From positions 46,477-83,503 of the forward strand of contig DLFD01000023.1 in the NCBI GenBank assembly GCA_002482005.1: DNA of 37,027 nucleotides, written 5' to 3'. Below are positions 23,865-31,991 of the stretch, piece after piece; the first letter of the stretch is position 1; the number at the start of each line of letters is the position of its first letter. The notes beneath the pieces were generated by a model. It saw only the letters and a program-made list of their open reading frames with translations. It was not told where the DNA came from and did not search any database. Made by a program: the position numbers and the translations under genes. The DNA comes from Lachnospiraceae bacterium UBA7729 (GTDB taxonomy: Bacteria > Bacillota > Clostridia > Lachnospirales > Lachnospiraceae).

Positions 23865-23963
23865 GCAATCATCTCAAGTCCTTCGGACTTTCGATGATTG
23901 CTGTCGCCCCATAGGCGTCTCCCCGTGCTAGCACGGTCGACGCCCATGTGGCTCGTAGCCTTA
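23865..23963. repeat. structured repeat unit 2 (two hairpins)
   Basis: Hairpin 1 (23865-23901) pairs GCAATCATC with GATGATTGC and AAGTCC with GGACTT around the same TC/TC internal loop as unit 1. Hairpin 2 (23906-23952) keeps the right arm and inner palindrome identical to unit 1, with two mismatches in the left arm. The unit ends with CTCGTAGCCTTA. Confidence 0.9.
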
Positions 23964-23967
23964 CAAA

Positions 23968-23997
23968 AAAGTCCGGAAGGAATTCCTTCCGGACTTT
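23968..23997. terminator. bidirectional terminator between the MoxR gene and rpsI
   Basis: A 30-base perfect palindrome centred on GAATTC, with A/T runs at both ends, lies in the convergent gap. The stronger T run serves the minus-strand rplM-rpsI transcript. The 330-base gap 23703-24032 holds this and the repeats, and no gene. Confidence 0.88.
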
Positions 23998-24032
23998 CGT
24001 ATTCTGCATGAGATTCTCCGAAGGAGATACGA

Positions 24033-24425
24033 TCATCTCTTGGAGAACTGCGGCGCTCTTCTTGCCTTCTTCAGACCATACTTCTTACGTTCCTTCATAC
24101 GCGGATCTCTGGTAAGGAATCCTGCAGCCTTGAGCGGCTTTCTGTATTCCGGATCTGCTTCAAGCAGAGCACGTGAGATGCCGTGACGGATAGCGCCAGC
24201 CTGTCCGGTCGTGCCGCCGCCACTGACGTTGACAAGAACGTCAAACTTGTCTGCATTCTCAGTCAGAACAAGCGGCTGACGAACGATGGTCTTCAGGGTC
24301 TCGAGACCGAAGTACTCATCGATATCTCTCTTATTGATAGTGATCTTACCGGTTCCCGCTACCAGATATACGCGGGCAACAGAGCTTTTTCTTCTTCCGG
24401 TTCCGTAGAACTTATCGCTAGCCAA
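24033..24425 (-). CDS. rpsI: 30S ribosomal protein S9
   Basis: The 130 residues match S9, from FYGTGRRKSSVARVYLV at the start through GGGTTGQAGAIRHGISRALL to the basic C-terminal KKYGLKKARRAPQFSKR, whose tail reaches the ribosomal P site. The start is TTG at 24425 with GGAGG 9 bases upstream; no ATG is available at this position. It follows rplM by 17 bases in the standard L13-S9 operon and ends before a bidirectional terminator. Confidence 0.97.
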   Translation of the reverse strand: MASDKFYGTGRRKSSVARVYLVAGTGKITINKRDIDEYFGLETLKTIVRQPLVLTENADKFDVLVNVSGGGTTGQAGAIRHGISRALLEADPEYRKPLKAAGFLTRDPRMKERKKYGLKKARRAPQFSKR

Positions 24426-24442
24426 AGTACGTTACCTCCCTC

Positions 24443-24871
24443 TTAGAATGTCAGCGTCTCAGGATTCTGTGCCTGATGCTTGTGATCCGGGCCTGCATAT
24501 ACAAACAGCTTCTTCTGCATCTGTCTTCCGAGCGGTCCATGAGGAAGCATTCCGAATACTGCATGCTCGATCACCTTCTCCGGCTTCGTAGCGATCGCTT
24601 CGCGGAGGGTTGTGAACCTTGATCCGCCAACGAACTTGGAATGAGTGAAATAAGTCTTCTGGTCAAGCTTCTTGCCGGTTGCCTTGATCTTCTCAGCATT
24701 GACAACGATGACATAGTCACCGGTATCGATGAACGGAGTGAAGGTCGGCTTGTTCTTTCCTCTGAGGACTGCAGCTACCTGCGCAGCCAGACGGCCGAGC
24801 GTCATACCATTCGCATCGACTACATACCACTTTCTTTCGATCGTAGATGGGGTCGCCATATAGGTTTTCAT
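24443..24871 (-). CDS. rplM: 50S ribosomal protein L13
   Basis: The 142-residue product matches L13: KTYMATPSTIERKWYVVDANG, LGRLAAQVAAVLRGK, GDYVIVVNAEKI, and the HAVFGMLPHGPLGRQMQKKL segment. The ATG at 24871 has GGAGG 7 bases upstream, and the frame is open 10 codons further up without a ribosome site. The transcript starts about 150 bases upstream at a perfect consensus promoter, leaving a hairpin-containing leader that could carry L13 autoregulation. rpsI follows 17 bases later. Confidence 0.97.
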   Translation of the reverse strand: MKTYMATPSTIERKWYVVDANGMTLGRLAAQVAAVLRGKNKPTFTPFIDTGDYVIVVNAEKIKATGKKLDQKTYFTHSKFVGGSRFTTLREAIATKPEKVIEHAVFGMLPHGPLGRQMQKKLFVYAGPDHKHQAQNPETLTF

Positions 24872-24900
24872 CGAAATTCCTCCATAAATCAGATTCTGCA

Positions 24901-24988
24901 CGCGGCTGAGAGGGCCGCGACCTGTGGACTGACAGAAGTTATATCTGCCCTTCCGGTTATAGAAAAGCGCTATTTCCGGGGAGCGCTT
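24901..24988 (-). promoter_or_regulatory. hairpin-rich leader of rplM-rpsI (possible L13 leader)
   Basis: Two stems are visible: CGCGGC/GCCGCG (24901-24919) just before the ribosome site, and AAGCGCT/AGCGCTT (24965-24988) nearer the transcript start. Firmicutes often have an L13 leader RNA here, but I cannot confirm the consensus by eye. Confidence 0.4.
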
Positions 24989-25029
24989 ATCATGCTTTCT
25001 GGGCGGCTTTGTCCAAGTCGCACTAGGAT

Positions 25030-25058
25030 ATTATAGTCACTCACCGGATGACTGTCAA
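25030..25058 (-). promoter_or_regulatory. consensus promoter of rplM-rpsI
   Basis: Perfect TTGACA (25053-25058) and TATAAT (25030-25035) hexamers are 17 bases apart on the minus strand. Confidence 0.92.
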
Positions 25059-25063
25059 CCTGG

Positions 25064-25103
25064 AATTTCCGCGATCTTACTGAAATTCCCGCGGCCTTAC
25101 TGA
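25064..25103. repeat. 20-bp tandem repeat upstream of the rplM promoter
   Basis: Two adjacent 20-bp units (25064-25083, 25084-25103) agree at 17 positions, and a third CTTACTG follows at 25107-25113. They lie directly upstream of the -35 box and downstream of truA. Confidence 0.7.
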
Positions 25104-25150
25104 CCTCTTACTGTTTTCACAGGGCTAAGCGCCCCGCATCTGCGAAAGCA

Positions 25151-25888
25151 TCACAGGTACTCGATCTCCATCAGGGTCAGCCCTTCCGGCCTCGCGGTAT
25201 CTCCGGCAAGTCCCCTGTCTTTTGCCTCCAGCACATCCTCCATCTCTGAAGGCTCCATCTGGCCGCCTCCGACCCGGAGCAGCGTTCCTGCGATGATCCG
25301 GACCATATTGTAGAGGAAGCCGTCCCCGGTGATCATAAGCGTGATCATATCGCCGTCCCTCTTTACCGAGATGTCAAAGATCGTCCTTACATGGTTCGGC
25401 CTTTCCGGCTTAGCAGTGCAGAAGGAAGAGAAATCGTGCTTTCCGGCGAGGCACTGCGCCGCTTCGTTCATCTTCTCCGCGTCAAGCGGATAGTAATAGA
25501 AAGTGGAATACCTCGAGACCAGGGGATTCGGGATCGCCCGGTTCCAGATCTGGTAGCGGTAGGTCTTTCTGACCTTGCAGAAGCGCGGATGGAAATCGTC
25601 CGGCACCTGCTCTGACTTCTGCACTTTGATGTCGGAAGGAAGCCTGGTATTCATCGCGAATGCGATCTTATCAACTGGCATCCTTGCCTCGGTATTGAAC
25701 ACTGCCACATTGCCCATGGCGTGAACGCCTGCATCGGTGCGGCTTGCACCTGTCACATGGATCTCTTCCCCCAGCAGCTCCGACAGATGTCTGTCAAGCT
25801 CTGCCTCGATCGTATCGCCTTCCGGCTGTATCTGCCAGCCATGGTAATTCGTGCCGTCATAAGCGACGGTCAGCTTCACTCTTCTCAT
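25151..25888 (-). CDS. truA: tRNA pseudouridine synthase A
   Basis: The 245-residue enzyme has YDGTNYHGWQIQP (10-22), GASRTDAGVHAMGNV with catalytic D52, a YRYQIWN strand and the C-terminal NMVRIIAGTLLRVG motif. It makes pseudouridine at positions 38-40 of the tRNA anticodon arm. Its ATG overlaps the ecfT stop by 4 bases (ATGA), the conserved Firmicutes arrangement. It is the last gene of the lacI-ecfA1-ecfA2-ecfT-truA run; rplM has its own promoter. Confidence 0.96.
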   Translation of the reverse strand: MRRVKLTVAYDGTNYHGWQIQPEGDTIEAELDRHLSELLGEEIHVTGASRTDAGVHAMGNVAVFNTEARMPVDKIAFAMNTRLPSDIKVQKSEQVPDDFHPRFCKVRKTYRYQIWNRAIPNPLVSRYSTFYYYPLDAEKMNEAAQCLAGKHDFSSFCTAKPERPNHVRTIFDISVKRDGDMITLMITGDGFLYNMVRIIAGTLLRVGGGQMEPSEMEDVLEAKDRGLAGDTARPEGLTLMEIEYL

Positions 25889-26706
25889 AAGATATTGACC
25901 GGGATCTTCACAAAGAATTTCAGCAGGATCATCAGGATCAGATAGACAGCCATCGCGATATATGCAGCCACGTCACGTCTCCTGTATACCAGAGGCTTCA
26001 TCTTGGTCCTTCCTGCTCCGCCGTGGTAGCCGCGGGACTCCATAGCCAGGGCAAGATCATTCGCCCTGCGGAATGCAGATACGAAAAGCGGGACCAGCAG
26101 CGGGACCATAGCCTTCACTCTCCGGATCAGGCCACCTGAATGAAAGTCCGCTCCTCTCGCCTCCTGCGCTCTCATGATCTTGTCCGTCTCATCCATCAGG
26201 ATCGGGATGAAACGGAGAGCGATGCTCATCATCATCGCAATCTCGTGAACCGGTACATGGAAGACATTCAGAAAGCCCAGTCCAGTCTCCAGTCCATCCG
26301 TCAGGCTGTTCGGCGTGGTCGTAAATGTGAGGATGCTCGATCCTATGATCAGGTAGGTCAGCCTCACCGCCATATGGATGGCAAAACGGATCCCTTCCGC
26401 AGTGATCGACAGCTTCCAGAACTTCCAGACGGTCCTTCCCGGAGTGAGGAACAGGTTGAAAAGTACTGTGATCAGCATCAGGACGAAAACCGGTTTCAGT
26501 CCCTTCAGGATATATTTCAGCGGGATCTTCGAAGTCGTCACCACGACTGCGATTGCAAGCGTTGCCAGCAGATATGCGCTCACCGATCCGAACGCAAAAA
26601 GAGACACAATGAAGACCATAGTGCCCATGAGTTTGACTCTCGGATCCAGCCGGTGGATGATCGAATTGCCAGGATAATACTGGCCAAGCGTGATATCTTT
26701 CAGCAT
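25885..26706 (-). CDS. ecfT: energy-coupling factor transporter transmembrane protein EcfT
   Basis: The 273-residue membrane protein has five to six spans and the two conserved coupling-helix motifs, ARGADF (about residues 183-188) and SRGYHG (about 226-231), that bind the two ATPases. The N-terminal YYPGNSIIHRLDPRVKL segment is typical of the family. It is the scaffold of a group II ECF importer that takes vitamins or metals through separately encoded S components; none is encoded in this window. Its start overlaps the ecfA2 stop by one base and its stop overlaps truA. Confidence 0.95.
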   Translation of the reverse strand: MLKDITLGQYYPGNSIIHRLDPRVKLMGTMVFIVSLFAFGSVSAYLLATLAIAVVVTTSKIPLKYILKGLKPVFVLMLITVLFNLFLTPGRTVWKFWKLSITAEGIRFAIHMAVRLTYLIIGSSILTFTTTPNSLTDGLETGLGFLNVFHVPVHEIAMMMSIALRFIPILMDETDKIMRAQEARGADFHSGGLIRRVKAMVPLLVPLFVSAFRRANDLALAMESRGYHGGAGRTKMKPLVYRRRDVAAYIAMAVYLILMILLKFFVKIPVNIL

Positions 26707-27611
26707 CAGTCATCCGCCTTTCCGCCTGTCAGGCCATCCTGAGATCTTCCCGCAAAGGCCGCGCCGGCTCCGAGCTCCTTCAGGATCTGGTCCCTGGCTT
26801 CGGGCAGGGTCGTCACCGTATCCTTCACGTCCCATCCTTCCTGACGGAGAGCTTTCATGATATAGGTAACCTGGGGAGCCGCAAGCCCGACTTCCTCCAG
26901 TTCCTTCACATGGGTAAAGACTTTTTCCGGCACATCGTCGTACAGGATCTTTCCTTTGTCCAGAACGATGATCCGGTCTGCATAATCTGCCACATCATCC
27001 ATACTGTGGGAGACTAGCACCACCGTGATCTCCTGCTTCCGGTGGAGATCTCTGAGAACGCCCAGGATCTCATCCCTTCCTTTTGGGTCAAGGCCTGCCG
27101 TCGGTTCATCCAGGACCAGCATCTTCGGCTTCATCGCCAGGATGCCGGCGATCGCAACTCTTCTCTTCTGTCCGCCGGAAAGGTCAAACGGGGACTTCTG
27201 CTCGTAACTTTCGTCCAGGCCAACCATCCGCATGGCTTCCCTTGCCTGCTTCTCCGCATCCTCGGAGTAAAGCCCCTGATTCTTCGGGCCGAAGCACACA
27301 TCTTTCAGGACCGTTGTCTCAAAGATCTGGTATTCCGGATACTGGAATACGAGCCCTACCTGGAAACGCAGGTCCCGCATGGAATATCCTTCCTCGCAGA
27401 TATTTTTTCCGTCCACATAGATTGCACCTGATGTCGCTTTGTTAAGACCGTTCAGGTGCTGGATGAGAGTCGATTTGCCAGACCCGGTATGTCCGATGAT
27501 GCCGATGAACTCTCCTCCGTGGATCGTCAGGCTGATATTATCCAGTGCCTTCTTCTCGTAGGCAGTCCCCTGACCATATATATAACTCAGATTCTCTATT
27601 CTGATTTCCAT
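26706..27611 (-). CDS. ecfA2: energy-coupling factor transporter ATPase EcfA2
   Basis: The 301 residues carry Walker A GHTGSGKS (40-47), a Q-loop in VFQYPEYQ, signature LSGGQKRR, Walker B MLVLDEPTAGLD and the switch histidine in LVSHSMDD. The YPEYQ context after the Q-loop and the long C-terminal extension are typical of EcfA2. It pairs with EcfA1 and EcfT to energise ECF uptake. The ATG at 27611 has only a weak GTGAG site. The gap to ecfA1 is 71 bases without a clear promoter, and it shares one base with ecfT. Confidence 0.94.
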   Translation of the reverse strand: MEIRIENLSYIYGQGTAYEKKALDNISLTIHGGEFIGIIGHTGSGKSTLIQHLNGLNKATSGAIYVDGKNICEEGYSMRDLRFQVGLVFQYPEYQIFETTVLKDVCFGPKNQGLYSEDAEKQAREAMRMVGLDESYEQKSPFDLSGGQKRRVAIAGILAMKPKMLVLDEPTAGLDPKGRDEILGVLRDLHRKQEITVVLVSHSMDDVADYADRIIVLDKGKILYDDVPEKVFTHVKELEEVGLAAPQVTYIMKALRQEGWDVKDTVTTLPEARDQILKELGAGAAFAGRSQDGLTGGKADD

Positions 27612-27682
27612 CTGTTCTCACTTTCCGGTACCCGCTCCGGGCAGAAAGTCGGATCCGCACCTGTGAAAAGACAGGATACTGC

Positions 27683-28561
27683 TCACTTCCGTCCTTTGAG
27701 CTTTCCCAGTTCTTCCGTCAGCTCCCCGATCGTGAGGATCCCGTCCGGAAGCGGTACTCCGCTCTGCTTCAGCATATATGCGAGTTCCGTCACCTGGGGG
27801 ACATCAAGCCGGATCTTCTTCAGATCTTCGACCCTCGAGAAGATCTCCCTTGGAGTTCCCGTCATGACAACCTTGCCTTCATCCATGACAATGACCCGGT
27901 CTGCATGGATCACTTCTTCCATGTAATGGGTGATCAGGATGACGGTAACCCCTTCCTCCCGGTTCAGCTGCCGTACCGTCCCGACGACTTCCGACCTTCC
28001 TCCCGGATCCAGCATGGCTGTCGGTTCGTCCAGCACGATGCACTTCGGCCGCATCGCGATGACGCCAGCGATCGCTACCCGCTGCTTCTGGCCTCCCGAA
28101 AGCCTGTTAGGAGAACTCTTGCGGTATTCCATCATTCCGACAGCCGTAAGTGCCTTCCTGACTCTCTCCCAGATTTCCTTCGTCGGCACGCCCATATTCT
28201 CAGGTCCGAATCCCACATCTTCCTCCACAACGGATGAGATGATCTGATTGTCCGGGTTCTGAAAGACCATGCCGGCTGCCTGACGGACAAGCCATACCTT
28301 GGATTCATCCCGGGTATCGCTGCCGTCAACAAACAGAGTACCTCCGGTCGGGATGAGCAAAGCATTCAGCTGCCTGGCCAGCGTGGACTTCCCGGACCCG
28401 TTGTGTCCGAGGATCGCAATGAACTGACCTTCTTTCACATCCAGATCCACACCTTTCAGCGCTTCATAGGATGAATCCACCTTGCCCTCGTCATCGTAGT
28501 GAAGATACTCATATCGGAGTTCATGACCTTCTATGATCGATTTTCTGTCTGGTTTTCTCAT
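27683..28561 (-). CDS. ecfA1: energy-coupling factor transporter ATPase EcfA1
   Basis: The 292 residues carry Walker A GHNGSGKS (52-59), a VFQNPDNQ Q-loop, signature LSGGQKQR, Walker B CIVLDEPTAMLD and the switch histidine in LITHYMEE. The VFQNPDNQ wording marks EcfA1. Its ATG overlaps the stop of a lacI-type gene by 4 bases (ATGA), so its translation is coupled to that regulator. This differs from the usual neighbourhood, where ecfA1 follows rplQ. It forms the ATPase pair with EcfA2. Confidence 0.94.
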   Translation of the reverse strand: MRKPDRKSIIEGHELRYEYLHYDDEGKVDSSYEALKGVDLDVKEGQFIAILGHNGSGKSTLARQLNALLIPTGGTLFVDGSDTRDESKVWLVRQAAGMVFQNPDNQIISSVVEEDVGFGPENMGVPTKEIWERVRKALTAVGMMEYRKSSPNRLSGGQKQRVAIAGVIAMRPKCIVLDEPTAMLDPGGRSEVVGTVRQLNREEGVTVILITHYMEEVIHADRVIVMDEGKVVMTGTPREIFSRVEDLKKIRLDVPQVTELAYMLKQSGVPLPDGILTIGELTEELGKLKGRK

Positions 28562-29595
28562 TCCTGAATTCTTCTGACCGACTGGCCCTCCCGCAGGTTT
28601 GCCCGGAATATCTGGTATTCCCTGCCTTGTTTTTTGTTGATCAGCTCAAAAAGGACACGGCTGGCTTCCGTCGCCATCTCTTCCAGGGGCTGCTCTACCG
28701 TTGTAAGAGACGGATGGTAATAATCCGCAAGATCCAGACCGTCAAATCCGGCGACTGATACATCGTCTGGAACCCTGAGTCCTGCATCAAAGATCGCCTT
28801 GCACGCACCGATCGCGATCGTATCGGCGATCGCATAAAGCGCCGTGAACTGTACTCCCTTCTCGAGGAGGACCCTTGTCTGCTCATACCCATTCTCCATG
28901 GTATAGGTGCCCTGCCCAGGCTGCATGGATACGACAAGTGATTCATCATAAGGAATGCCGTGTTTTTCCAGTGCCTCCCGGTATCCCGTAAGTCTCAGCC
29001 TGCCGATACCGGAATCTCGTTCCAGAGCAGTCAGGATCGCGATCTTCTTATGTCCCATGCTGCAGAGATAATCAACCATCCGGAAGCTCTCTGCTTCATC
29101 ATCGATCGCAACTACGCCGAATCCGTCCGTCTCTTCCGAAAGCTGTGCATTGACCGTACAGATCACAAACGGAACCGTGAGCTGCCGCAGCAGATCTTCT
29201 CTCGGATGACTGGTCCCCCCGAGGAATATGATCCCCTTCAGCCGCTTTTCTTTCTCAAGCCTGATCGCCGTCTCGACCTCATTCTCCTCCTCGTCAACCT
29301 GCTGCAGGACAAACAGATACTGTTTGCCCAGGATATCCTTTTCCAGCAGCTGGATCATCTTTCCGAAAAGGGGATTGCTGATCCCTTTTGCCAGGACCGC
29401 TATGGTATTGGACTCGGATCTTTTGAGATTCCTTGCACTATTGTTCGGAATATACCGGTACTTTGCGATGGTATCCATGATCTTTTTCTTGGTCTCAGGA
29501 TTGATGTCAGGATGATCATTGATCGCCCTTGATACCGTACTGACACCGACACCGCAGATCCTGGCAATTTCCTTGATCGTGATCTGTTCCATCAT
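28558..29595 (-). CDS. LacI-family transcriptional regulator, probably of malQ
   Basis: The 345 residues contain a LacI helix-turn-helix (TIKEIARICGVGVSTVSRAI, about 6-25), hinge (YIPNNSARNLKRS) and sugar-binding-type effector domain ending in VAGFDGLDLADYYHPSLTTVEQP. Two adjacent ATG codons serve as start; the first is used here. It lies 166 bases downstream of malQ, whose promoter carries a CG-centred LacI-type operator, so control of malQ by maltodextrin-type sugars is plausible. Unusually, its stop overlaps ecfA1, so it heads the transcript for the ECF module and truA. It has its own promoter. Confidence 0.87.
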   Translation of the reverse strand: MMEQITIKEIARICGVGVSTVSRAINDHPDINPETKKKIMDTIAKYRYIPNNSARNLKRSESNTIAVLAKGISNPLFGKMIQLLEKDILGKQYLFVLQQVDEEENEVETAIRLEKEKRLKGIIFLGGTSHPREDLLRQLTVPFVICTVNAQLSEETDGFGVVAIDDEAESFRMVDYLCSMGHKKIAILTALERDSGIGRLRLTGYREALEKHGIPYDESLVVSMQPGQGTYTMENGYEQTRVLLEKGVQFTALYAIADTIAIGACKAIFDAGLRVPDDVSVAGFDGLDLADYYHPSLTTVEQPLEEMATEASRVLFELINKKQGREYQIFRANLREGQSVRRIQE

Positions 29596-29639
29596 CCGTC
29601 CCTTCCATCCGCAGCCTTACAGCAGACTGCGACTTACGC

Positions 29640-29668
29640 ATTATAGCAACTTCACTTCGCTCATGCAA
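29640..29668 (-). promoter_or_regulatory. promoter of the lacI-ecf-truA transcript
   Basis: TTGCAT (29663-29668) and TATAAT (29640-29645) are 17 bases apart on the minus strand, about 38 bases before the lacI-type start. An imperfect inverted repeat at about 29703-29756, with CGAAG/CTTCG ends, may be the preceding malQ terminator. Confidence 0.75.
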
Positions 29669-29761
29669 TCACACCCGGCGCGCCTCTCTGTCCGATGCAC
29701 AAAACGAAGAATGGCAGGACAGCCTGACTGGCCGCCCCGCCACCATCACTTCGTTGTTTTT

Positions 29762-31264
29762 TCAGCTCCTGGGACATCTTCCGGAAAGCTCGGTCAGCCT
29801 TCTGATCCGTGCTGCCACCTCTTCGGTGAACTGTCCCTTTCCAAGCCTCCAGCACCAGTTTCCCCCGGTAGTGGATGGATGGTTCATCCTTGCCTCAGAC
29901 CCCAGGCAGAGGTAATCCTGCATGGGGATCACACAGGTATCGGATACACTTTCCATCGCCATGCGGATGAACTGCCAGACAACCTGCTCGGAAGTCATTC
30001 CTTTTAGTCCGAGATAATCGTCCGCCATCTTCTTATCCGCCCCCTGAAGCTCATCCTCATACCAGCTCTTCAGAGTCTGGTTGTCGTGGGTCCCGGTATA
30101 GACGACAGTGTTTCTCGTATAGCCATAAGGAAGATACCCCGAGCCGGTATCTCTCGAGTCAAATGCGAATTCGATGACCTTCATCCCCGGGAAGCCGGAA
30201 TCCTTTACCAGCTGGATGACGGTAGGCGTCAGAAAGCCCAGATCTTCCGCTATGATCGAACCGGAAGTCACCTTCGCATTCTCAGCCAGCGCCCGGAACA
30301 GTTTCATGCCCGGTCCCGGCATCCACTTGCCGTTCACCGCAGTCCTGTCCCCGTACGGAACCGAATAATACTCATCAAAGCCTCGGAAGTGATCGACTCT
30401 GACGACATCATAGAGGTCAAGACAGTGACCGATCCTTCTCTTCCACCATGCAAACCCGGTCTGCTCATGATATTCCCAGTTGTAGAGCGGATTGCCCCAC
30501 AGCTGTCCGTCCGCTGAAAATGCATCAGGCGGGCACCCTGCTACGGCAACCGGGATGTTGTCCCGGTCCACCCGGAACATCTCCGGATGAGTCCAGAAGT
30601 CGGAACTGTCTGCGGAAACATAGATCGGGATATCGCCTATGATACGGATTCCCTTCGCGTTCGCATATCCCTTAAGCGCTTTCCACTGGACCGAGAATTC
30701 ATACTGGAGAAAATTGTAGAAGCGGATCTCCTCCTGATACTTCTTCCTGGCATCCTTCAGAGTTTCCGGGTCTCTCAGCCTCAGTTCATCCGGCCACTCC
30801 AGGAAACTTCTGCCTCCCTGAGCTTTCTTGAGCGCCATGAAGAGCGAATAGTCTGGAAGCCAGTCCTTGCTGTCGTCAGCAAACTTCCTGTAGTCTTCGC
30901 TCGTTTCGAAATCGCTTCTTCCAAAGGCCAGCCTCAGAACCCTGAAACGGTTCTCGTAAAGTTTCTGGTAATCGACTTTCGTGTCATCTTCTCCGAAGTC
31001 GACACCCTCCGCCTCTTCCTTCTTCAGAAGCCCTTCATCGATCAGTGTATCCAGATCGATGAAATACGGGTTTCCCGCAAATGCGGAGAACGACTGATAT
31101 GGTGAATCTCCGTAGCCCGTCGGCCCCAGGGGCAGGATCTGCCAGTAGTGCTGACCCGCGAGGACCAGCATATCAACGAAATCCCTGGCACTCTTTGAAA
31201 AAGTTCCGATCCCGTACGGAGAAGGAAGACTGGAGACCGGTAATAATATTCCTGAATATCTCAT
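29762..31264 (-). CDS. malQ: 4-alpha-glucanotransferase (amylomaltase), GH77
   Basis: The 500-residue enzyme matches GH77: GILLPVSSLPSPYGIGTF at the start, WQILPLGPTGYGDSPYQS (41-58), RVDHFRGF with nucleophile D291, IIAEDLG with acid/base E340, and GTHDNQT with D394. It transfers maltodextrin segments between alpha-glucans in the cytosol. It would act on the same glucan pool as the amylosucrase-like enzyme encoded earlier in the window. The ATG at 31264 has GAGG 5-8 bases upstream. It is a single-gene unit with a promoter and an operator-like palindrome. Confidence 0.95.
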   Translation of the reverse strand: MRYSGILLPVSSLPSPYGIGTFSKSARDFVDMLVLAGQHYWQILPLGPTGYGDSPYQSFSAFAGNPYFIDLDTLIDEGLLKKEEAEGVDFGEDDTKVDYQKLYENRFRVLRLAFGRSDFETSEDYRKFADDSKDWLPDYSLFMALKKAQGGRSFLEWPDELRLRDPETLKDARKKYQEEIRFYNFLQYEFSVQWKALKGYANAKGIRIIGDIPIYVSADSSDFWTHPEMFRVDRDNIPVAVAGCPPDAFSADGQLWGNPLYNWEYHEQTGFAWWKRRIGHCLDLYDVVRVDHFRGFDEYYSVPYGDRTAVNGKWMPGPGMKLFRALAENAKVTSGSIIAEDLGFLTPTVIQLVKDSGFPGMKVIEFAFDSRDTGSGYLPYGYTRNTVVYTGTHDNQTLKSWYEDELQGADKKMADDYLGLKGMTSEQVVWQFIRMAMESVSDTCVIPMQDYLCLGSEARMNHPSTTGGNWCWRLGKGQFTEEVAARIRRLTELSGRCPRS

Positions 31265-31332
31265 ATAAGCCTCGTGATTTTCTGCCGCTTTTCGGACGTC
31301 TCATATCGTCCGGAAGTTCCGGCATCGTTATC

Positions 31333-31344
31333 GGTAACGTTTCC
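31333..31344. promoter_or_regulatory. LacI-type operator downstream of the malQ promoter
   Basis: GGTAACGTTTCC is symmetric at 10 of 12 positions with a central CG. It falls about 6-17 bases after the predicted transcript start, a roadblock position for a repressor such as the adjacent LacI-type protein. Confidence 0.6.
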
Positions 31345-31356
31345 ATCAATGACAGA

Positions 31357-31385
31357 ATAATAGCACAGGACGATCTGTCTTTCAA
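31357..31385 (-). promoter_or_regulatory. promoter of malQ
   Basis: TTGAAA (31380-31385) and TATTAT (31357-31362) are 17 bases apart on the minus strand. Confidence 0.75.
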
Positions 31386-31404
31386 TATCAGAATCGTCCT
31401 GTGC
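31363..31404. promoter_or_regulatory. 12-bp inverted repeat enclosing the malQ -35 box
   Basis: GCACAGGACGAT (31363-31374) and ATCGTCCTGTGC (31393-31404) are perfect inverted copies around 18 bases that contain the -35 hexamer. It may double as the ppiB terminator stem, though a proper T run is missing on that strand. Confidence 0.7.
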
Positions 31405-31430
31405 TCACATTTTTCAGGAGAATTCAGTGC

Positions 31431-31955
31431 TCAGCACTTCTCCGGCTCCGGATAATCCACGCCGAAAGTCTCGACGGTAACCGTCTTCATCTTCTGGTCT
31501 TCCATCGGTCTGTCGGAATAATCGGTATCGACCTGTGCGATCGCATCTACGACATCCATTCCTTCTGTAACTTTCCCGAACGCCGCATAATCCCCATCAA
31601 GATACGGTGCATCTCCATGCATGATAAAAAACTGCGATCCGGCAGAGTTCGGGCTCATCGCTCTCGCCATGGACAGAACGCCCGGAGTATGTCTCAGAGT
31701 ATTCTGTCTGAAATGGTTCTTGCGGAACTCTCCTTTGATGGAGTATCCCGGACCTCCCATACCAGTTCCCTCCGGATCGCCGCCCTGGATCATAAAGCCG
31801 GCGATGACGCGGTGAAAGATCAGCCCGTCATAGAATCCCTTCTTTACAAGGGAGATAAAGTTGTTGACCGTATTCGGAGCCATATCCGGATAAAGCTCCG
31901 CCTTGATGACTCCTCCGTTTTCCATCGTGATCGTTACGACCGGATTCTGTGCCAT
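31431..31955 (-). CDS. ppiB: cyclophilin-type peptidyl-prolyl cis-trans isomerase
   Basis: The 174-residue protein carries the cyclophilin core FHRVIAGFMIQGGDPEGTGMGGPGY (about 48-72, with the catalytic arginine in FHRV), MARAMSPNSAGSQFFI and YAAFGKVTEGMDVV. It has no signal peptide and is probably cytosolic. The ATG at 31955 follows AAAGGAG; a GTG three codons upstream is less well placed. It lies 36 bases after the acetyltransferase gene and may be co-transcribed with it. Confidence 0.94.
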   Translation of the reverse strand: MAQNPVVTITMENGGVIKAELYPDMAPNTVNNFISLVKKGFYDGLIFHRVIAGFMIQGGDPEGTGMGGPGYSIKGEFRKNHFRQNTLRHTPGVLSMARAMSPNSAGSQFFIMHGDAPYLDGDYAAFGKVTEGMDVVDAIAQVDTDYSDRPMEDQKMKTVTVETFGVDYPEPEKC

Positions 31956-31991
31956 GATCTGCACTCCTTTCCTGAATCTTATGGTTTCCCG

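Noticed and set aside
23703..24032. A tRNA, CRISPR array or small known RNA in the repeat-rich gap
   Set aside because: There are only two units with internal hairpins, no regular spacers, no tRNA arms and no recognisable RNA family.
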